Shown: positions 22,219 to 34,690, numbered from the stretch's first letter. The stretch: DNA of 64,000 nucleotides from Epiperipatus broadwayi (GCA_028023455.1 JAQFVV010006294.1:436001-500000); one strand, 5' to 3'. Made by a program: numbers and translations. The notes: a model not told the origin generated them from the sequence alone.

Positions 22219-24154
22219 CATAGTTGTGCTACAAAATTCATAAATCTGTCTACATACCTGACACATTGAACTTGTGCAAGCAATATACAGATTTAAAAAT
22301 CAGGGTCATAATAAATTCAAGCCCTAATTTAGGCATGGTCAATAAATGTTGGTTTAATTAAAGACTAAAGTTACAAATATAGGTGTATCACCTATTCTTT
22401 TAAACCATTTATTGATTGGAGAATGCGTCGATAGTTTCCTTCCACAATATTAGGTATATATAAATCATTATATTATTAATTATCACATGTAATATAATAA
22501 ATATCTAATAGTAAAACATTATTAAAATGCTCCTTATCAGAAAAGCAATAGAAAAATTTATTACAGCCATTATGTTAAAAATAAAAAACCCTTATGAATT
22601 TCTAGCAAAAAAAAATGTTTCTCACATCTGATTTAAATAAAAATTATAAATAATTTTTTTCATTTTGTTATCATTACATAAATCCCATTTATAATCATAA
22701 ATTAACAATAATATAATGTTTAATATCAATAAATAAAATAATAAATAGCAAAAGAATTCAATAAAAATATTTTCTGAAAAAATACATAAAATAAACAATA
22801 GAACAAAAGATAACAGAATTACATTGGTTATTTAATAACTAATATACAAAGCTAAATTATATGACAAAACTAAATTAGTATAAAGTTCAAATAAAATGTA
22901 AAGATGTTGAATTGATAATATAGCTAAGTTTAGGAAAGAAAAAAAAAGAACCTAACATATAAATAAAAAAAAAAAGATGTGGCCCAAAATTGGCTTCATG
23001 TAATACTTTATAGATAATTAACATAAAATAAATAATAAAGCCATTATATATGAAAATGCCAAAACTGTGAGGAAATAGTATAAGTTGCTACATACAGGAG
23101 TTTTTTTTTTCATTTGCTACCTCTTTTAATTAGATGAAAAATGTCAAAATTGTCTCAATTATAAAAGCAAACAATAAATACTAAAACTATATGTAATCAC
23201 TTTTAATTGTAATTAAGGATAGAAACAAAAAAATGTTGAAATAAGAATACTTTTAGTGGGATTGATGGGCTTATTTATTTTGATATAAGAAATCAAATTG
23301 TGGCTTTAGTATTTTTCAATCTTAACTTCAAAAGTAATTTTGATGTTCTTAAGACTTGAATATTTTGTTTAAACTGCAGTTAATACTGAAAATTCTAAGT
23401 CATACATTTGTTCTAATAAATGTACACACTTAAGACATTAGCAATAAAACTGCAAAGTTGCCAGTTATCCCAGGGATGATGAAGCTTTATTTTTTTTTTA
23501 AAAAGTGCCATATTTAATACCAAACATTTTTTTTTCCCGAAAATATAAGTTATTGTAGCTACTACTGATATAAAAAATGATCTACCAAGATTGTATCAAT
23601 ATTGGTTTTTATGAGGAGAATCATCCTGATATAATGCAGTAGAAAACTACTTTAAATATAATTTTTTTCTAAAATTGTATTTTAACTTTTTTTGCGGTGA
23701 TATTGCATTGAAAATTATCTTGAATAAGTATTTGTATAGATTATTTTATTTTAATAAAAGGTTTTCATAGGAAAACAAGATTATTTACTGTGATTGTAAA
23801 TGATCAAAACTTTAAATGAAGAATTTTAGAAATTTGGAAAATCATGTGGCGAGATAACATATATGGAAAATCAAGCTATGTGAGAAAAACTATTAATTTT
23901 ATGCTAAATACAAGTAGTTAAATGGTAATATTACTAAAAACAGGAAATATGTTTAAGACAAAATAATCTACTTAAAAAATATTTTATAAAAATCATAGAC
24001 AAACATGAAACGAACCCAGGTGAGATAACTGCTTATAAGAATAATGTAATATAAACAATAGATTAATAAAGAACTTGGAAAAGAAAATTTTTTGATAAAT
24101 GACTTTCAGCGATCAAATACAAAAACATTATTTCATATTCACACATTATATAAG
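22219..24154. other. AT-rich sequence without recognised genes
   Basis: Very AT-rich, with only short frames and homopolymer runs. Nothing assigned. Confidence 0.5.
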
Positions 24155-24167
24155 TCTTGAAAAAATA

Positions 24168-24497
24168 TACAGAGGCAAAATTCTCCATACAGTAATCCTA
24201 CTCAGTGCAAGCCAAAGTAATCAATGGATGCAGAAGGTTGGTGCATAATATCTCTATCTAATGTCTACTCATTCAACATCCTCAGACTAGATTCTAGCTT
24301 GTGGCTTTCATCAGTGAGGAGCCTTGGATCAGAGAGCACTGTACCTAGATCTTAGGATTTTATGCACTAACCTTTCTGCATCCATTGATTACTCTAGCTT
24401 ACCATGAATGGCGTGACTGTATGGAAAGTTTTGCCTCTGCAAAAAACAGCTTGTCTAAGCATAAAGAATGGTGATTGTGTGATGTTTGATGATTTAA
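24168..24497 (-). mobile_element. Short retrozyme-family fold-back with 13-bp target duplication
   Basis: Diverged copy of the 455-bp family. Terminal inverted repeats CAGAGGCAAAATTCTCCATA (about 24170) and GGAAAGTTTTGCCTCTG (ending about 24440) flank a single minus-strand hammerhead-like core at 24270-24330. The flanks TCTTGAAAAAATA (24155-24167) and TCTTGGAAAAATA (24498-24510) are a 13-bp duplication with one change. It lacks most of the unit body, including the conserved CTGAA/TTCAG hairpin. Confidence 0.75.
24270..24330 (-). ncRNA. Decayed hammerhead ribozyme with compensatory changes
   Basis: On the minus strand the inner stem I is TCCTCA/TGAGGA, a fully paired version of the array's TCCTCA/TGGGGA. 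CTGATGA is intact. Stem II is AGC/GCT where the array has GGC/GCC, a covarying pair. The core GAAAC has become GAATC, which should weaken or abolish cleavage. Confidence 0.7.
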
Positions 24498-24510
24498 TCT
24501 TGGAAAAATA

Positions 24511-27500
24511 ACTAGCCTAAATAACTGACAAGAATTTTGAATTCTAAAATATTTTTAATTACTTATTTTAATGTGCTAAATTGGTCAATAAATACTAACT
24601 TACAGCATTATTGTGATTAATATTATAAATCTTTGATAATGATACATAAATCTATTTTTGTTATAAAATAAATTAATCTATAAAACCACTATATTTAATA
24701 AAGATTTGTTTTATTAATGTTTTAAACAAAGTGCAATATTTCAAAGTAAATTTTATCTGATTTTTAGATGCATCATTCTTTTAAAAATAATTAGAAATGT
24801 GGAAACTGTGAAATGTGATAATTGGACACTAATAAACAATAGGACAGACATTAAAACAGTGATGCTGGTGAAGATTTTTGATATCTAGATAGCAAGAAAA
24901 ATGAATAAGTGAATATTCAATAACATCTGTTTATTAAAGCTTGAATGATTGAACTTAAATTATATTTTGATCATATTATGAGATAATTCCAAATTATGTA
25001 TGAATATAGTGCTCTGAATGATTGATAGTAAACAAAGACTACTAGCAATGAAATGGATTCCAAAATTATAATAACATTTAAACTATTGTCAAGCCTAATA
25101 AACTAAAAAAATAGTACATTACTTACCATTTACATGATCACCAGTAATTAACAATTATTTGATGACTCTTAATAATATTAATAATCATAAATTTTTTTCT
25201 GCTGATTTATTAACTGCATTCATTTAGTTTTCAAATTTGAAGGTTGTTGATATACATCATATTTTTTAACTGCCTTAAATGGAACATAATTTTTCCTTAA
25301 GCGCACTATAGTAAACCAGTGACCTTATAACTACATATTTCAAAATCGTGTATTCATTCAACAAGACCAATAATCCAAGCAAAAGTACCTTGAATCCAAC
25401 CATGTACAAGATACATATGTCAGGGCAAGGATGAATCCTAACCTATTTGCCTAAACTACTGCCTCTCTGACTAATGGATAACGTTTGTGATGACACTAGC
25501 AGTGCTTGGTTTTTATTCCGTCCCAGCTGGAGGTCATGGTTCACATAGAGACTCAAAATAAAAAGGGGGTTTATATGGAAAACCAATGATTTAGTGGATT
25601 CTGACAATTGCAGAGTGGTACAGATAGGATTTGGTTGATTAGTAATGGTTTGAACCATAATAATGATAATTCTTTCTGGCAACATTATAAAGAATAGAAT
25701 TTAAATCAAAGAAATATTTAAACAAATAGAGTAATGAACCTTAGAGATTGGGAGTGATGACAAACTAAGCTTATTTAAATAACAATATTAGAGGAATTTA
25801 TTAAAGAATTTAGTACAAAATAAGTCGAGTCTTTGTTTATACAACTTGGTTATTTTATTATTTAATTTGTTTTGATGCAGCTTTGACAAACAATATAAAA
25901 GTTTGTTAATTGGTCGGCCAAAACCAATTAGCAATAAAATATTATTAGCCCTGTTCAAGATAAATAAATCTCTTATATATATTAAAAGATATGAGTGTAC
26001 ATTTAAAACATTATTACATTTATAATCATTTGTATATAATGAGTGTGGGAAGCAAAATAATTCTTAAATAAATAATTGACAATTGTACAGTCAAATTTAA
26101 TTAATTAATTATTTGTTTGTGAAGGACGTGCCATCATGGCAGAGAGCATTGCAGGATTGCTACATAAAGCTATAAAATGATGATGATGAGGAGGGCAGTA
26201 TGCTATTGCAAATTACAACAAAAGAAATGAGGTTTGCTATGAACCTCTGGGTGGCTTTGCTAAAGAAGTTCCTAATAGGTACAGGAGATAAGAGAAATGC
26301 TTGCCCTCCAGCTAAAGCATGTCTCTAAATAATCATGATAATATTTCGATGTGTATATACATCTTAATGACAATGCTCGAAAAATCCCCTGGTATGAACC
26401 ATGTCTACTTTGGGGAGAGTGAGAGATTGGACTGGTCAGATTCCGAAGGTCCTCAGAAGTTTGTAGCAAAGCAAGAATAGCCATAATAAAGAAATGGTGG
26501 TAACTATAAATACACAATGCCCTCGACGTATATATATAAAATAATGTATCACTAACAAAATAATGAATCCTGATTCAAATCATTTGCTCCCTGGCATAAT
26601 GTAAAGTCCTCGAAACATTAGGTCATTAATGAAGGAATAGTAAATTATATTACGGCAAGAATTAAAACTAAATATAAAATTGCTTTCCCACTCACATGGA
26701 AGATTACAAAATAGGACTTGTCTTTCATTAACACAGACGGGCATTAAATATCAAACTAATAAATTGTAAATCATACTTTTAATATTTTCTGACAAATAAA
26801 AATATATGTATGAAATATATATACTGATAAATTCTATGATATTTTTACTCAATTGATTCACGAAAATTATTTATTCTTTCAGAAATAATTACAGGGCTAT
26901 TTAAATTGAAGGTAAAAGTAAGATATTTTTAAAATAAATCATTCAAAATAAATATATATATATAACATACAAAACCAAACGAGCTTTCGATTAGTTAATT
27001 TACAGGAAGTAAGACTTCTTGTAATGATTTTTAAATTAAAAGAAAAATAACAGGGGGAGGATTTAAAGCTAATAGCTCATTGAATTTTGCAGTCAAATAA
27101 TCTAAACAAACCGACAAAATTAATTTAATTTGCAGCATCAAAATAATGTAGTTTTATAAGAATTGATATTTTAACTTAAATAAATTTAAAAGATGCATTT
27201 TAAAACCAAGCCGTATAAACATTACACAAATATATAAAATATAAATTAATATAGATTTTGAAAACAAATAAAATCAATCAATGGCTTGCTGCAAATTGGA
27301 TGTTACCTCAGAATCAATCAGTTAATAGAGGCAGTTAATATAGTCAGATCATTTCAGGCTTCCTCGACACAGACAGTCTCTGGCTAGATGTTCAAAGCAC
27401 TGCAAAGGCATGGATAGGCTGGTGGAACAGACCTCTGAGAAGCAAACGACCGATTTCTTTAGGCACGATGTATATATGTATTCCTCACTTCTCTTCAGTA

Positions 27501-28806
27501 AACTCAGTAATAATCTTCTTCAATCAAATTTTCCACTATTTATCTCTTCTGGTCTTATCTACAGGATTTAATCTATACTGACCACCAATTGTAATTGCTC
27601 TAAACGCTTCTCTGTGGTATGTGCCAGCTTTGGAGGGAAATTAGAATCCTACATGCCCAAGGGTTGATTTGCTAATTAAAAAACAACAACAAGCATATTA
27701 AGTTTATCAGTCATTGTACTAACAAAATCTGTTTAATTAAGGTTTAGATTAACAAAAATGTAGATTTTATTCTGAAAAATTTTAGGAATTTGGTACAATG
27801 ACTTTTAAACATATTTTCCATAAACTTAAATAGAGATTTACAAAATATAATTGAAATATTACATTGTTTAAATAATTGATTCTCAAGTGTACATTGATTA
27901 AAAGATAAATATAAAATGTTACCCACTAATTAATTGAAGAAAATGAACTTTAATAAAGAATTTGAAATATTTGTAACATTTTATAGATATCTAGGATTCA
28001 ATTTAATTTAAGAAAATAAACGCAATATACATTTTTACAAATATAAATAAATAAACTATTATAAAAGATTAGTTAATCATAAAATACAAATTAATCAAAA
28101 GGTTATAACAATTATAAATATACTACCACCTCATATGAGATGGGTGTCAGTTAATAATGATTGGGTTCAAACCCAGACTAGTGCTGATGACATTGGCACT
28201 AGGTGAAGCAGAAATATGTGTACTATATTTCCAGCTTCAATATTATTAATGACTTTCATTACTTTTCTTTACTTTTTCAAGAATTTATAATAAATAGTAC
28301 TTTTTTGTTTTTTTTTAAATAATTTTAAAATGGGCTGTAATTCTCATATGAAGATAATTATAATATATACTGTGTATGTTTTGTACATGATGAATTTTCA
28401 ATTCATTATTTTTCAAGGGCCAAAAAAAAATAAATTATAGATAGGTAAAAGTGATAAAATATAATAAGACTATTAAAAAATAACAATAGGAACTAATTTA
28501 ATGATTATTAATTAAAATACAGTATAAAGAATTATAATCTTATCTGATTGTCAATTTAAACAAAAACCACTAAAGTGACATTTATTTGCTTATAACAAAT
28601 TTTATTACTTGTTTTATATGAAAAAGTTAAGACAGTTAGTCTTAGCTATCTATGGTTTTTGTATATTTTGGGGTTAAAAAAAATTACTTATTTTCAATAT
28701 ATATACTTTTTAAAACATGTTCAGAAAATAAAAATAATTATTCTCTAGCTATCTATTTTGTATATTGTTTAGTGTGTGGGCATAATTATTTAATATTTCA
28801 TCATTG
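24511..28806. other. AT-rich sequence; two moderately complex patches, unassigned
   Basis: Stretches at 25380-25690, 26110-26520 and 27290-27660 are less AT-rich and could be old repeats or conserved non-coding sequence. None gives a recognisable protein on either strand. Confidence 0.4.
28140..28225 (+). repeat. Possible tRNA-derived repeat
   Basis: ACCTCATATGAGATGGGTG is followed by a B-box-like GGGTTCAAACCC (about 28172-28183), then GACTAGTGCTG and an ACTAGGTGAAG stretch reminiscent of the tail behind the tRNA-like part of the 15.4-17.05 kb element. There is only one copy here, so the call is tentative. Confidence 0.35.
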
Positions 28807-28814
28807 TTTAGCAT

Positions 28815-29457
28815 AGCAGTTGGCAATCTGTGGTACAAATGGCTCCTAATAGCACATGGAAAAGTTTTTTCGTGACACAGTTAACAGAAGGATGATAATG
28901 ATTTACAAAAACATCCATCAATGTTTAAATATATTTTACAGTCAATATTAAAGACAGTTATAATATAGATAAAATTATTATACAATTTTTGAACATTTAA
29001 ATATTCTGAATTAGAGTTAATCAAATTTGACAATTCTGAATTTTGGAAATATTAAAAATTGAAATAAATTTCCTAATAGATTTTCATGTATAAGAAGAGT
29101 TGCATTTGCTCTTTTGTTTTCTATACAACATACAATTGTGAACAAACATTTTCAATAATAAATAAATTATTAACATGTATAGAAATCATTTAACTGAAGA
29201 AAATTCAGAAATGTGCATAAAGTTAAAAACTTCAAACTATGAACCAAATATTGAAGTGTCAGATTCAAAAGTTGAACTTAAAGGTAGTCACTAATGTTTA
29301 AATAATATAATTCTTTATGAGGTTTTTATTTAGTTTATTATCACAATCAAATAAATATTTTTTGACATAGTTTTTGTAGTTCAATTTCAATGGCATGCAA
29401 AATATTAAAAACCACAATTATCTGGCACTTCAATATAAGTAGGTAGCCGACCATTGA
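28815..29457 (+). mobile_element. Internally deleted hAT element with 8-bp target duplication
   Basis: Ends AGCAGTTGGCAATC (28815) and GTAGCCGACCATTGA (ending 29457) are imperfect inverted repeats of the hAT CAGTGGTCGGCAAC type. The flanks TTTAGCAT at 28807-28814 and 29458-29465 are a perfect 8-bp duplication. The 643-bp body keeps only the C-terminal part of a transposase (29128-29295), so it is a deletion derivative moved by another hAT copy. Confidence 0.85.
29128..29295 (+). pseudogene. hAT transposase C-terminal (hATC dimerisation) fragment
   Basis: The first frame reads TTYNCEQTFSIINKLL, the CEQ.FS motif of the hAT dimerisation domain. After a frameshift near 29180 comes HLTEENSEMCIKLKTSNYEP, the LT.E....C....TSNYEP block that closes such transposases. 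The rest of the protein is deleted. Confidence 0.88.
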
Positions 29458-29681
29458 TTTAGCATATCTGTTTAAAAACCATGTATCTGCACTATATTTC
29501 ATTTCATATATCTTTAGAAATAATAGTAATAATAAAGTAATATAAAATTTTCCATATATATAAAAAATAAATATCGTAGTTGCAAAAAATATTAATATTT
29601 AATAATAAATGCATTTAAAATATTATTTACTTATTAATACAATTATTTTATCATTTCGATGGAAAAAATACCCTTCTAAAT

Positions 29682-29849
29682 GTTATATAATAAAGAGCAT
29701 TGCTTTTCCGAATATCCCTATCCCCAGACCATTTTCTAGCTGTGGCTGACATCAGTAAGACATTAGAATATTAACGGTCATTATATAACATTTATAGTAC
29801 AAGCTTCTTAAATTAAGTCACGTGGTGTATGACTTGATTTCCTTGCAAT
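29682..29849 (-). mobile_element. Solo hammerhead-bearing insertion with 13-bp target duplication
   Basis: A 168-bp insertion between direct repeats TACCCTTCTAAAT (29669-29681 and 29850-29862). It contains a decayed minus-strand hammerhead (29710-29770). A 14-bp inverted repeat TAAATGTTATATAA / TTATATAACATTTA (29677-29690, 29781-29794) overlaps the left junction. Confidence 0.6.
29710..29770 (-). ncRNA. Decayed hammerhead ribozyme
   Basis: The minus strand reads CTGATGT (last core A changed to T), stem II AGC/GCT with loop CACA, GAAAA, and GTC followed by TGGGGA. Stem I pairing is poor. It is probably inactive. Confidence 0.55.
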
Positions 29850-29862
29850 TACCCTTCTAAAT

Positions 29863-32459
29863 AAATGATTAACATTTGAATTCATGATATAAAAACAATA
29901 TTTACAACTAATTTTAATTCCAATTATTTAAACCTAAAACCCCACTTGATAAAAAATGCATATCAGTGTCTAAATCTCATGACATAACAGAAAGAGGATT
30001 AAAGCACATCTTTGAATACTCATATTTTCATATTTACAGAACAATAAAATATTGAAACTCAATTTTATAAAAAATATATTATTTAAAATATTATATTTTG
30101 AACAGAATGTAAAATAATGGATAGTCTGTAATTAACAATTTGACAATTAATGAAGTTCTAATGAATGCATGTAACTTTTTTCTTCTTTGTATTAATAAAT
30201 TGAATTATTTAATTTAGAAGAATATGATACAATAAAAATTAATTTGCTTCTAATGAATATTTTCCCCTCTTTATCATACTGTTAAAACAAATTATTGTTT
30301 AACTCTGAATGACATGTTGTATTTACAGACATTTATAAACTCTGAGTATATCAGATATTTTTTTCATAAATACGGACTTTTATACATTAGATTCATTTAT
30401 ATCAAAAACTATCTGCAAAATATAGCTCTGTGTCAAACATGTTTTTCTTGGAATTATAACAGAAAATTAATTTTAAATTATTTTTTTTATATAAACTGTA
30501 TTTATTTATCCCTTGCCAAATTATGGTATTATTATATCATGAAGGTATCGAATAATGGAAAGTATTTATAATTTTCTTCTATGTCAGAATTTATATATAT
30601 TCTTCCTTTCTTTTTTGTACAAATCTTTTAATAAAAAAATCTCAGAAATTCCATAGTATTCATAATCTATTATTTGCTAAATCAAAACTGTTTCTTAGAA
30701 AAAGATATCTAATTTACTAGAAGACTTCATATTCAAAATTCTTAAAATAAGTTAAATGTAGATGCAATTAATTTAACTATTCTAAAATCTCATAATTCAT
30801 GGTAATAATTTTTAATTATTGTAAAAAAAAAATCTACTAGCTTCTTCTAGACTCAATCCTAGTACTTGATCTATTTTCTTCAGAAATTAAATATACTCTC
30901 ATCAATTCCCTAAAAATATTTCATTTTTAAAAAAAGTTCTGTTATAGTTTTATACGCAATCTATTTATATAATTTTTTTTTGCTATTAACAATAACTAAT
31001 ATGCTATCTCTTTTAAAAATTAATATTTTTCTAGTCTTTACTTCAATGATTGATTTCTGATAATTCTTTCAATGAAATAGTTTAACTCTATTACATGTCT
31101 CAACAAACATTTTTCCAGTTCCTCTTATTTTTCTATATTTCTATTTAACCAATTTTATAAAGGTTTATTTATCTCTTTTCAGTTCAAATCATTAACATTT
31201 ACAACATTTTTACACCTCAACTCCTATCACATAATACAATAACTAATGATTTTTTTTTTTTTTTGCTCATTTATTCTTCATAAAACAAATTATTTTTTTA
31301 CAATTTTCTTCATATCAATCTCCATTTTATATTCTAGTTTTTAATTTTTTACTATTGATTTCTGATTTATGACAACCAAAAAATTCTCTTTTACACCCTT
31401 TTGTTATTCACTAGTCTAAATTTTTTTCTCATTACAGATTTTATTTTTTTTTAAAGTAACTTGAATTCTACAATGTTAAAGAACTACATGCACTTTTAAT
31501 ATTATTCTTAAATCTAATTTGTATTATTAGTTTATAAAGTAGTTCCATTGTTATCAATGAATGATTTGGTTAGAATATTCCATTTTCAAGCCATTCAATT
31601 CTGTCACAAATATACCTCATATAAATATACATTAATCATATTTGAATTTTATGAGCATTATGATCAAATATGAATAAAAAATATATTCGATTAAATAGTT
31701 GCTATTAGCAATTAAACTTTACAAATTATTAACAACTGTATATGAAGTTTCATTTCAATTACAGCATTAAGATACAGTAAAAGCATGAAAAAGTATTATG
31801 CATTTTAAAGCTGTAAAGAATATCTTTTTTATGATGATGCATATAAGAGCTTAGTTCATGAGGTTCTACATTTTAAGATGTTAAAATGCAAATTGCATAA
31901 GGACTTAGCAAACAATTTGCAATCATCATCAAAGATCATGAATGTTAATCTAAAAGTGAATAAAAAGAGTACGTGTATACGTAATCTAATAGTGGCAAAG
32001 TATAATTTCCCGAATGTTGTTTTCATAAGAAGTATGGACATACTCCTGCGTGCACATAAAGATATACAAAACTGTTACATGTCACAAACATTAATAATTA
32101 ATTTCCTTTAAATTCATAAAGATTATAAAGTCAAAAATATAAAAATTGCACAAAATACTCGGCCATATTCAGAATAAATACTTCAGTTAAAAAGCATCAT
32201 TATACCAAACTGTTATCGTCACGTCAGTAATCTACTTAATTTGAATTTTCATAAATATATATAAAAGATAACGTTGATTTAAAAAAAAAGAACTAGATTA
32301 ACTTTATACAATCATAATTAAGATTTGTTTCGGGTTTTCTACAATTCAATTAACTCTTTTAACACACACAAAAAAAAACTATTTCAATAAAAATGTCTAA
32401 ATTAAAGCTATCAATATGCTAATATTAATAGGATACAATGTTATTATTCAAAAATTAGG
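29863..32459. other. Probable intron of the pyrophosphatase gene
   Basis: AT-rich, no recognisable exon. It lies downstream of the splice donor at 32465-32460 on the minus strand, so at least the adjoining part should be first intron. I looked on the minus strand for the next conserved pyrophosphatase segments (the HD and PRW motifs) and did not see them. Confidence 0.5.
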
Positions 32460-32465
32460 ACTTAC

Positions 32466-32640
32466 AGAAAAATAAGCGGTAATCCTGGGTGTTGGGAGCT
32501 CCTCTTTCGACAATGCTGTAGGCCATACTTGTCGCTGATAAAAAAAATCTGGACGGAGAGGTAACTGGACGACTCAAGAAACAACTGCCTACTTGCCGGT
32601 TAACTCCAACGCACTTAAACACGTGTAGGACGCGCTGCAT
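32466..32640 (-). CDS. PPA2: First coding exon of mitochondrial-type inorganic pyrophosphatase
   Basis: Soluble inorganic pyrophosphatase hydrolyses PPi to two phosphates and so pulls biosynthetic reactions forward; the PPA2 form works in the mitochondrial matrix. The exon starts at ATG 32640. Residues 1-38 (MQRVLHVFKCVGVNRQVGSC...) have several Arg/Lys and no acidic residue, as in a matrix-targeting presequence. Residues 39-58, MAYSIVERGAPNTQDYRLFF, match the N-terminus of eukaryotic pyrophosphatases (the ERG.P...YRLFF pattern of animal PPA2). The exon ends one base into the next codon at 32466, followed by a consensus donor GTAAGT (32465-32460). The catalytic residues would lie in later exons, not found here. 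A second in-frame ATG at 32526 (residue 39) would give a form without presequence. The PPA2 rather than PPA1 label rests on the presequence; family assignment is firm, paralogue less so. Confidence 0.8.
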
Positions 32641-32693
32641 TCGTTTTTATAAAGGTCAAAGTTGCAATTTTCGATCTCACCGGTACTAATAAT

Positions 32694-32729
32694 GGCGCAT
32701 GTGCCTGGATTACATAAGCCTCGCCATCT
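32694..32729 (-). promoter_or_regulatory. NRF-1-like and YY1-like motifs upstream of pyrophosphatase exon
   Basis: GGCGCATGTGCC (32694-32705) is close to the palindromic NRF-1 site TGCGCATGCGCA. On the minus strand AGATGGCGA (32729-32721) resembles the YY1 core. Both factors are associated with promoters of nuclear genes for mitochondrial proteins, which fits the exon 55-90 bp downstream. A TATA-like TTTATAAA sits at about 32646-32653, right next to the first ATG. If it were used, transcription would start after that ATG. Confidence 0.5.
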
Positions 32730-33440
32730 ATTGAAAAGATTTTAAACTTTTTGCTATTTCCACAATTTTTTCTTTATGTAATAGTGACATGAAAATTTAT
32801 CTCAGTCCTTGGTTTGTACGAAAAGAAACTACAAATCTGCATGCATATCTTCACATATTTATATATATTTTATAATTAAATATAAAATAGTTGCGATTTT
32901 AATAATTTTATACAACTGGATTCAATTAAATTACTAAATATCGTTAATAATTATCAGTGTTTCATTTGAATTAGCAAAACGATAAAACGGGTGTTTTTTA
33001 AAAAAAGTTTGGTATTCAGGAAGTCGCTGTAATTTATTTATTTAAAACTGATAAATTCCATTTATTTTGAGTCAAACTATAAATGAAATCAATATTTATT
33101 TTTAATTTACTAGAACGAAATATTTACTTAAAAATTGTTACAAGTTCTTGGTGGGAAGGGGTCAGTTCGTTTAATTAAATTGTTTCAATATAGAAGATGC
33201 AATTATGTAACTGTTGGACAACTATTTATTATTTACCTCTCGCATCATCATTTCTGTGTCTATGATAATATATTTCGTTTACGTTTCAATGCAATGAGAC
33301 ATCAGGTTCGAATCTAATACAAGTGGCTTTGAGTATTTATTTTTTATCAACAAAATTCCCAAATTTTAAAAATTCAAATAGTTCTTAAAAATAATATCAT
33401 GATTTTAAAAATTAAAATTGTGAAAATTATATATTACAAT
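32730..33440. other. Upstream AT-rich sequence
   Basis: Upstream of the pyrophosphatase promoter. Short frames only, nothing recognised. Confidence 0.4.
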
Positions 33441-33449
33441 AATTTAGTA

Positions 33450-34310
33450 ATGTAATAAGACAGGACTTGAACTCAGATTTTCAAGTTCCCTATAGCTATT
33501 CACTCCATCTTATACAACTGATACACACGATCACATACATGTGAAAAAGATACGTGATATACATATTTAATGCTGAACCAGCACTCATCAGTTGTTTCAG
33601 ATCACCATCTCCCACATGTACACAATCAGTGCTCAGTTTATATTAAGATAGCAAATATTCAAACTTTAATGGATATGCTTCAATCTTCTTCAGCCATCCA
33701 TAGCATTGAAAATTCAATGATAGAACATTCAAAATCCTTGTTGATGACTATATTATTGTCATATCCAAGTTGACTTTAAATCACACTGACCCTTCACATA
33801 TAGGACCTTATTATGTCCATTTAAATACACAGAAGAGGGGTGGGCAAATTACAGACTGAATATGTAATATTCAAATATAAGTATATTGTCTACACTAAAC
33901 TTAATGTAATTTAATATATTTAAATGGACATATTAAATTCTATATGTGAGGGGTCAGAGTGACTTAAAGTCAACATGGGTATGACAATAACATTGGCATC
34001 AACAATGGCTTTGAATGTTCTATCATGGGATTTTCAATGATATGGATAGATGAAGAATTGGAGAGTGACGAAGAATAAAGTTTGTCCATTAAAGTTTGAA
34101 GATTTGCTATCTTAATACAAACAGCACTGATTGTATATAGTGTTGGAGAGGGTGATCGGGACCAACTGATGAGTCCTAGTTCAGCAAGCAATACAGATAT
34201 TGGAGATCATTTATCTTTTTCACATATATATATAGTCATGTATATCAATTGTATAAGATGGAGAGCATAGCAGTAAAAAGTTTGAGTTCAAGTCCCTTCT
34301 AATACAATAA
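33450..34310. mobile_element. Palindromic element with tRNA-like outer ends and hammerhead-like words
   Basis: The arms run 33450-33835 (minus sense) and 33900-34310 (plus sense), sharing CATTGAAAATTCAATGATAG versus its diverged complement, TAGCAAATATTCAAACTTTA, and the GTATAAGATGGAG...TTCAAGTCC tRNA-like end. Near the outer third each arm has CTGATGAG (33591-33584 on minus, 34166-34173 on plus) followed, in the left arm, by a 5-bp hairpin TGCTG-GTT-CAGCA. The GAAAC part of a hammerhead is not preserved. A solo end fragment of the family is at 12250-12335. No protein frame survives. Confidence 0.65.
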
Positions 34311-34449
34311 TAATAATTGATAAAATTTTCATCAATCTTTTAAATGACTTACATATATAAGAAGAGATCATATAATCACAATTTCTTCATCCTTACACAA
34401 GCTGTTGAAATGGTAGCAAAAATTGTGTTTTCAGTTTGGTGTGATAGCT

Positions 34450-34690
34450 TTATAGTTAAATAGTTAACCAAAAAATAAAAAGTGAGTGTTGGAAGGTTCA
34501 AAGATCCAGATACACTGCTCCCAGATTCAAGGCTCTTCACTGGTGAAAGCCATAATCTAGAGAGTACTCAGATATTAGATGGCAAGACACTAGATAGGGA
34601 TTTAAAACGCACAACTTTCTAGCATTTATTGAATGCTAGAGTTTACACTAGGTGGATAATTGTGCTGATATTGTTATAAAAAGAAATAAA
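34450..34690 (+). repeat. Diverged retrozyme unit
   Basis: Collinear with part of the ~455-bp plus-strand unit: GATCCAGATACACTGCTC, then CTCTTCACTGGTGAAAGCCA, then GATATTAGATGGCAAGACAC, then TTTAAAACGCACAACTTTCT and a GGTGGATAATTGTGCTGATA end. The hammerhead core is CTGGTGA with GAAAC lost, so it should be inactive. It lies just beyond the palindrome at 33450-34310. Confidence 0.6.

Noticed and set aside
21972-22283. A 103-codon minus frame across a retrozyme unit
   Set aside because: It is antisense through a hammerhead unit and its repeats; the units are non-coding and the frame is not conserved between copies.
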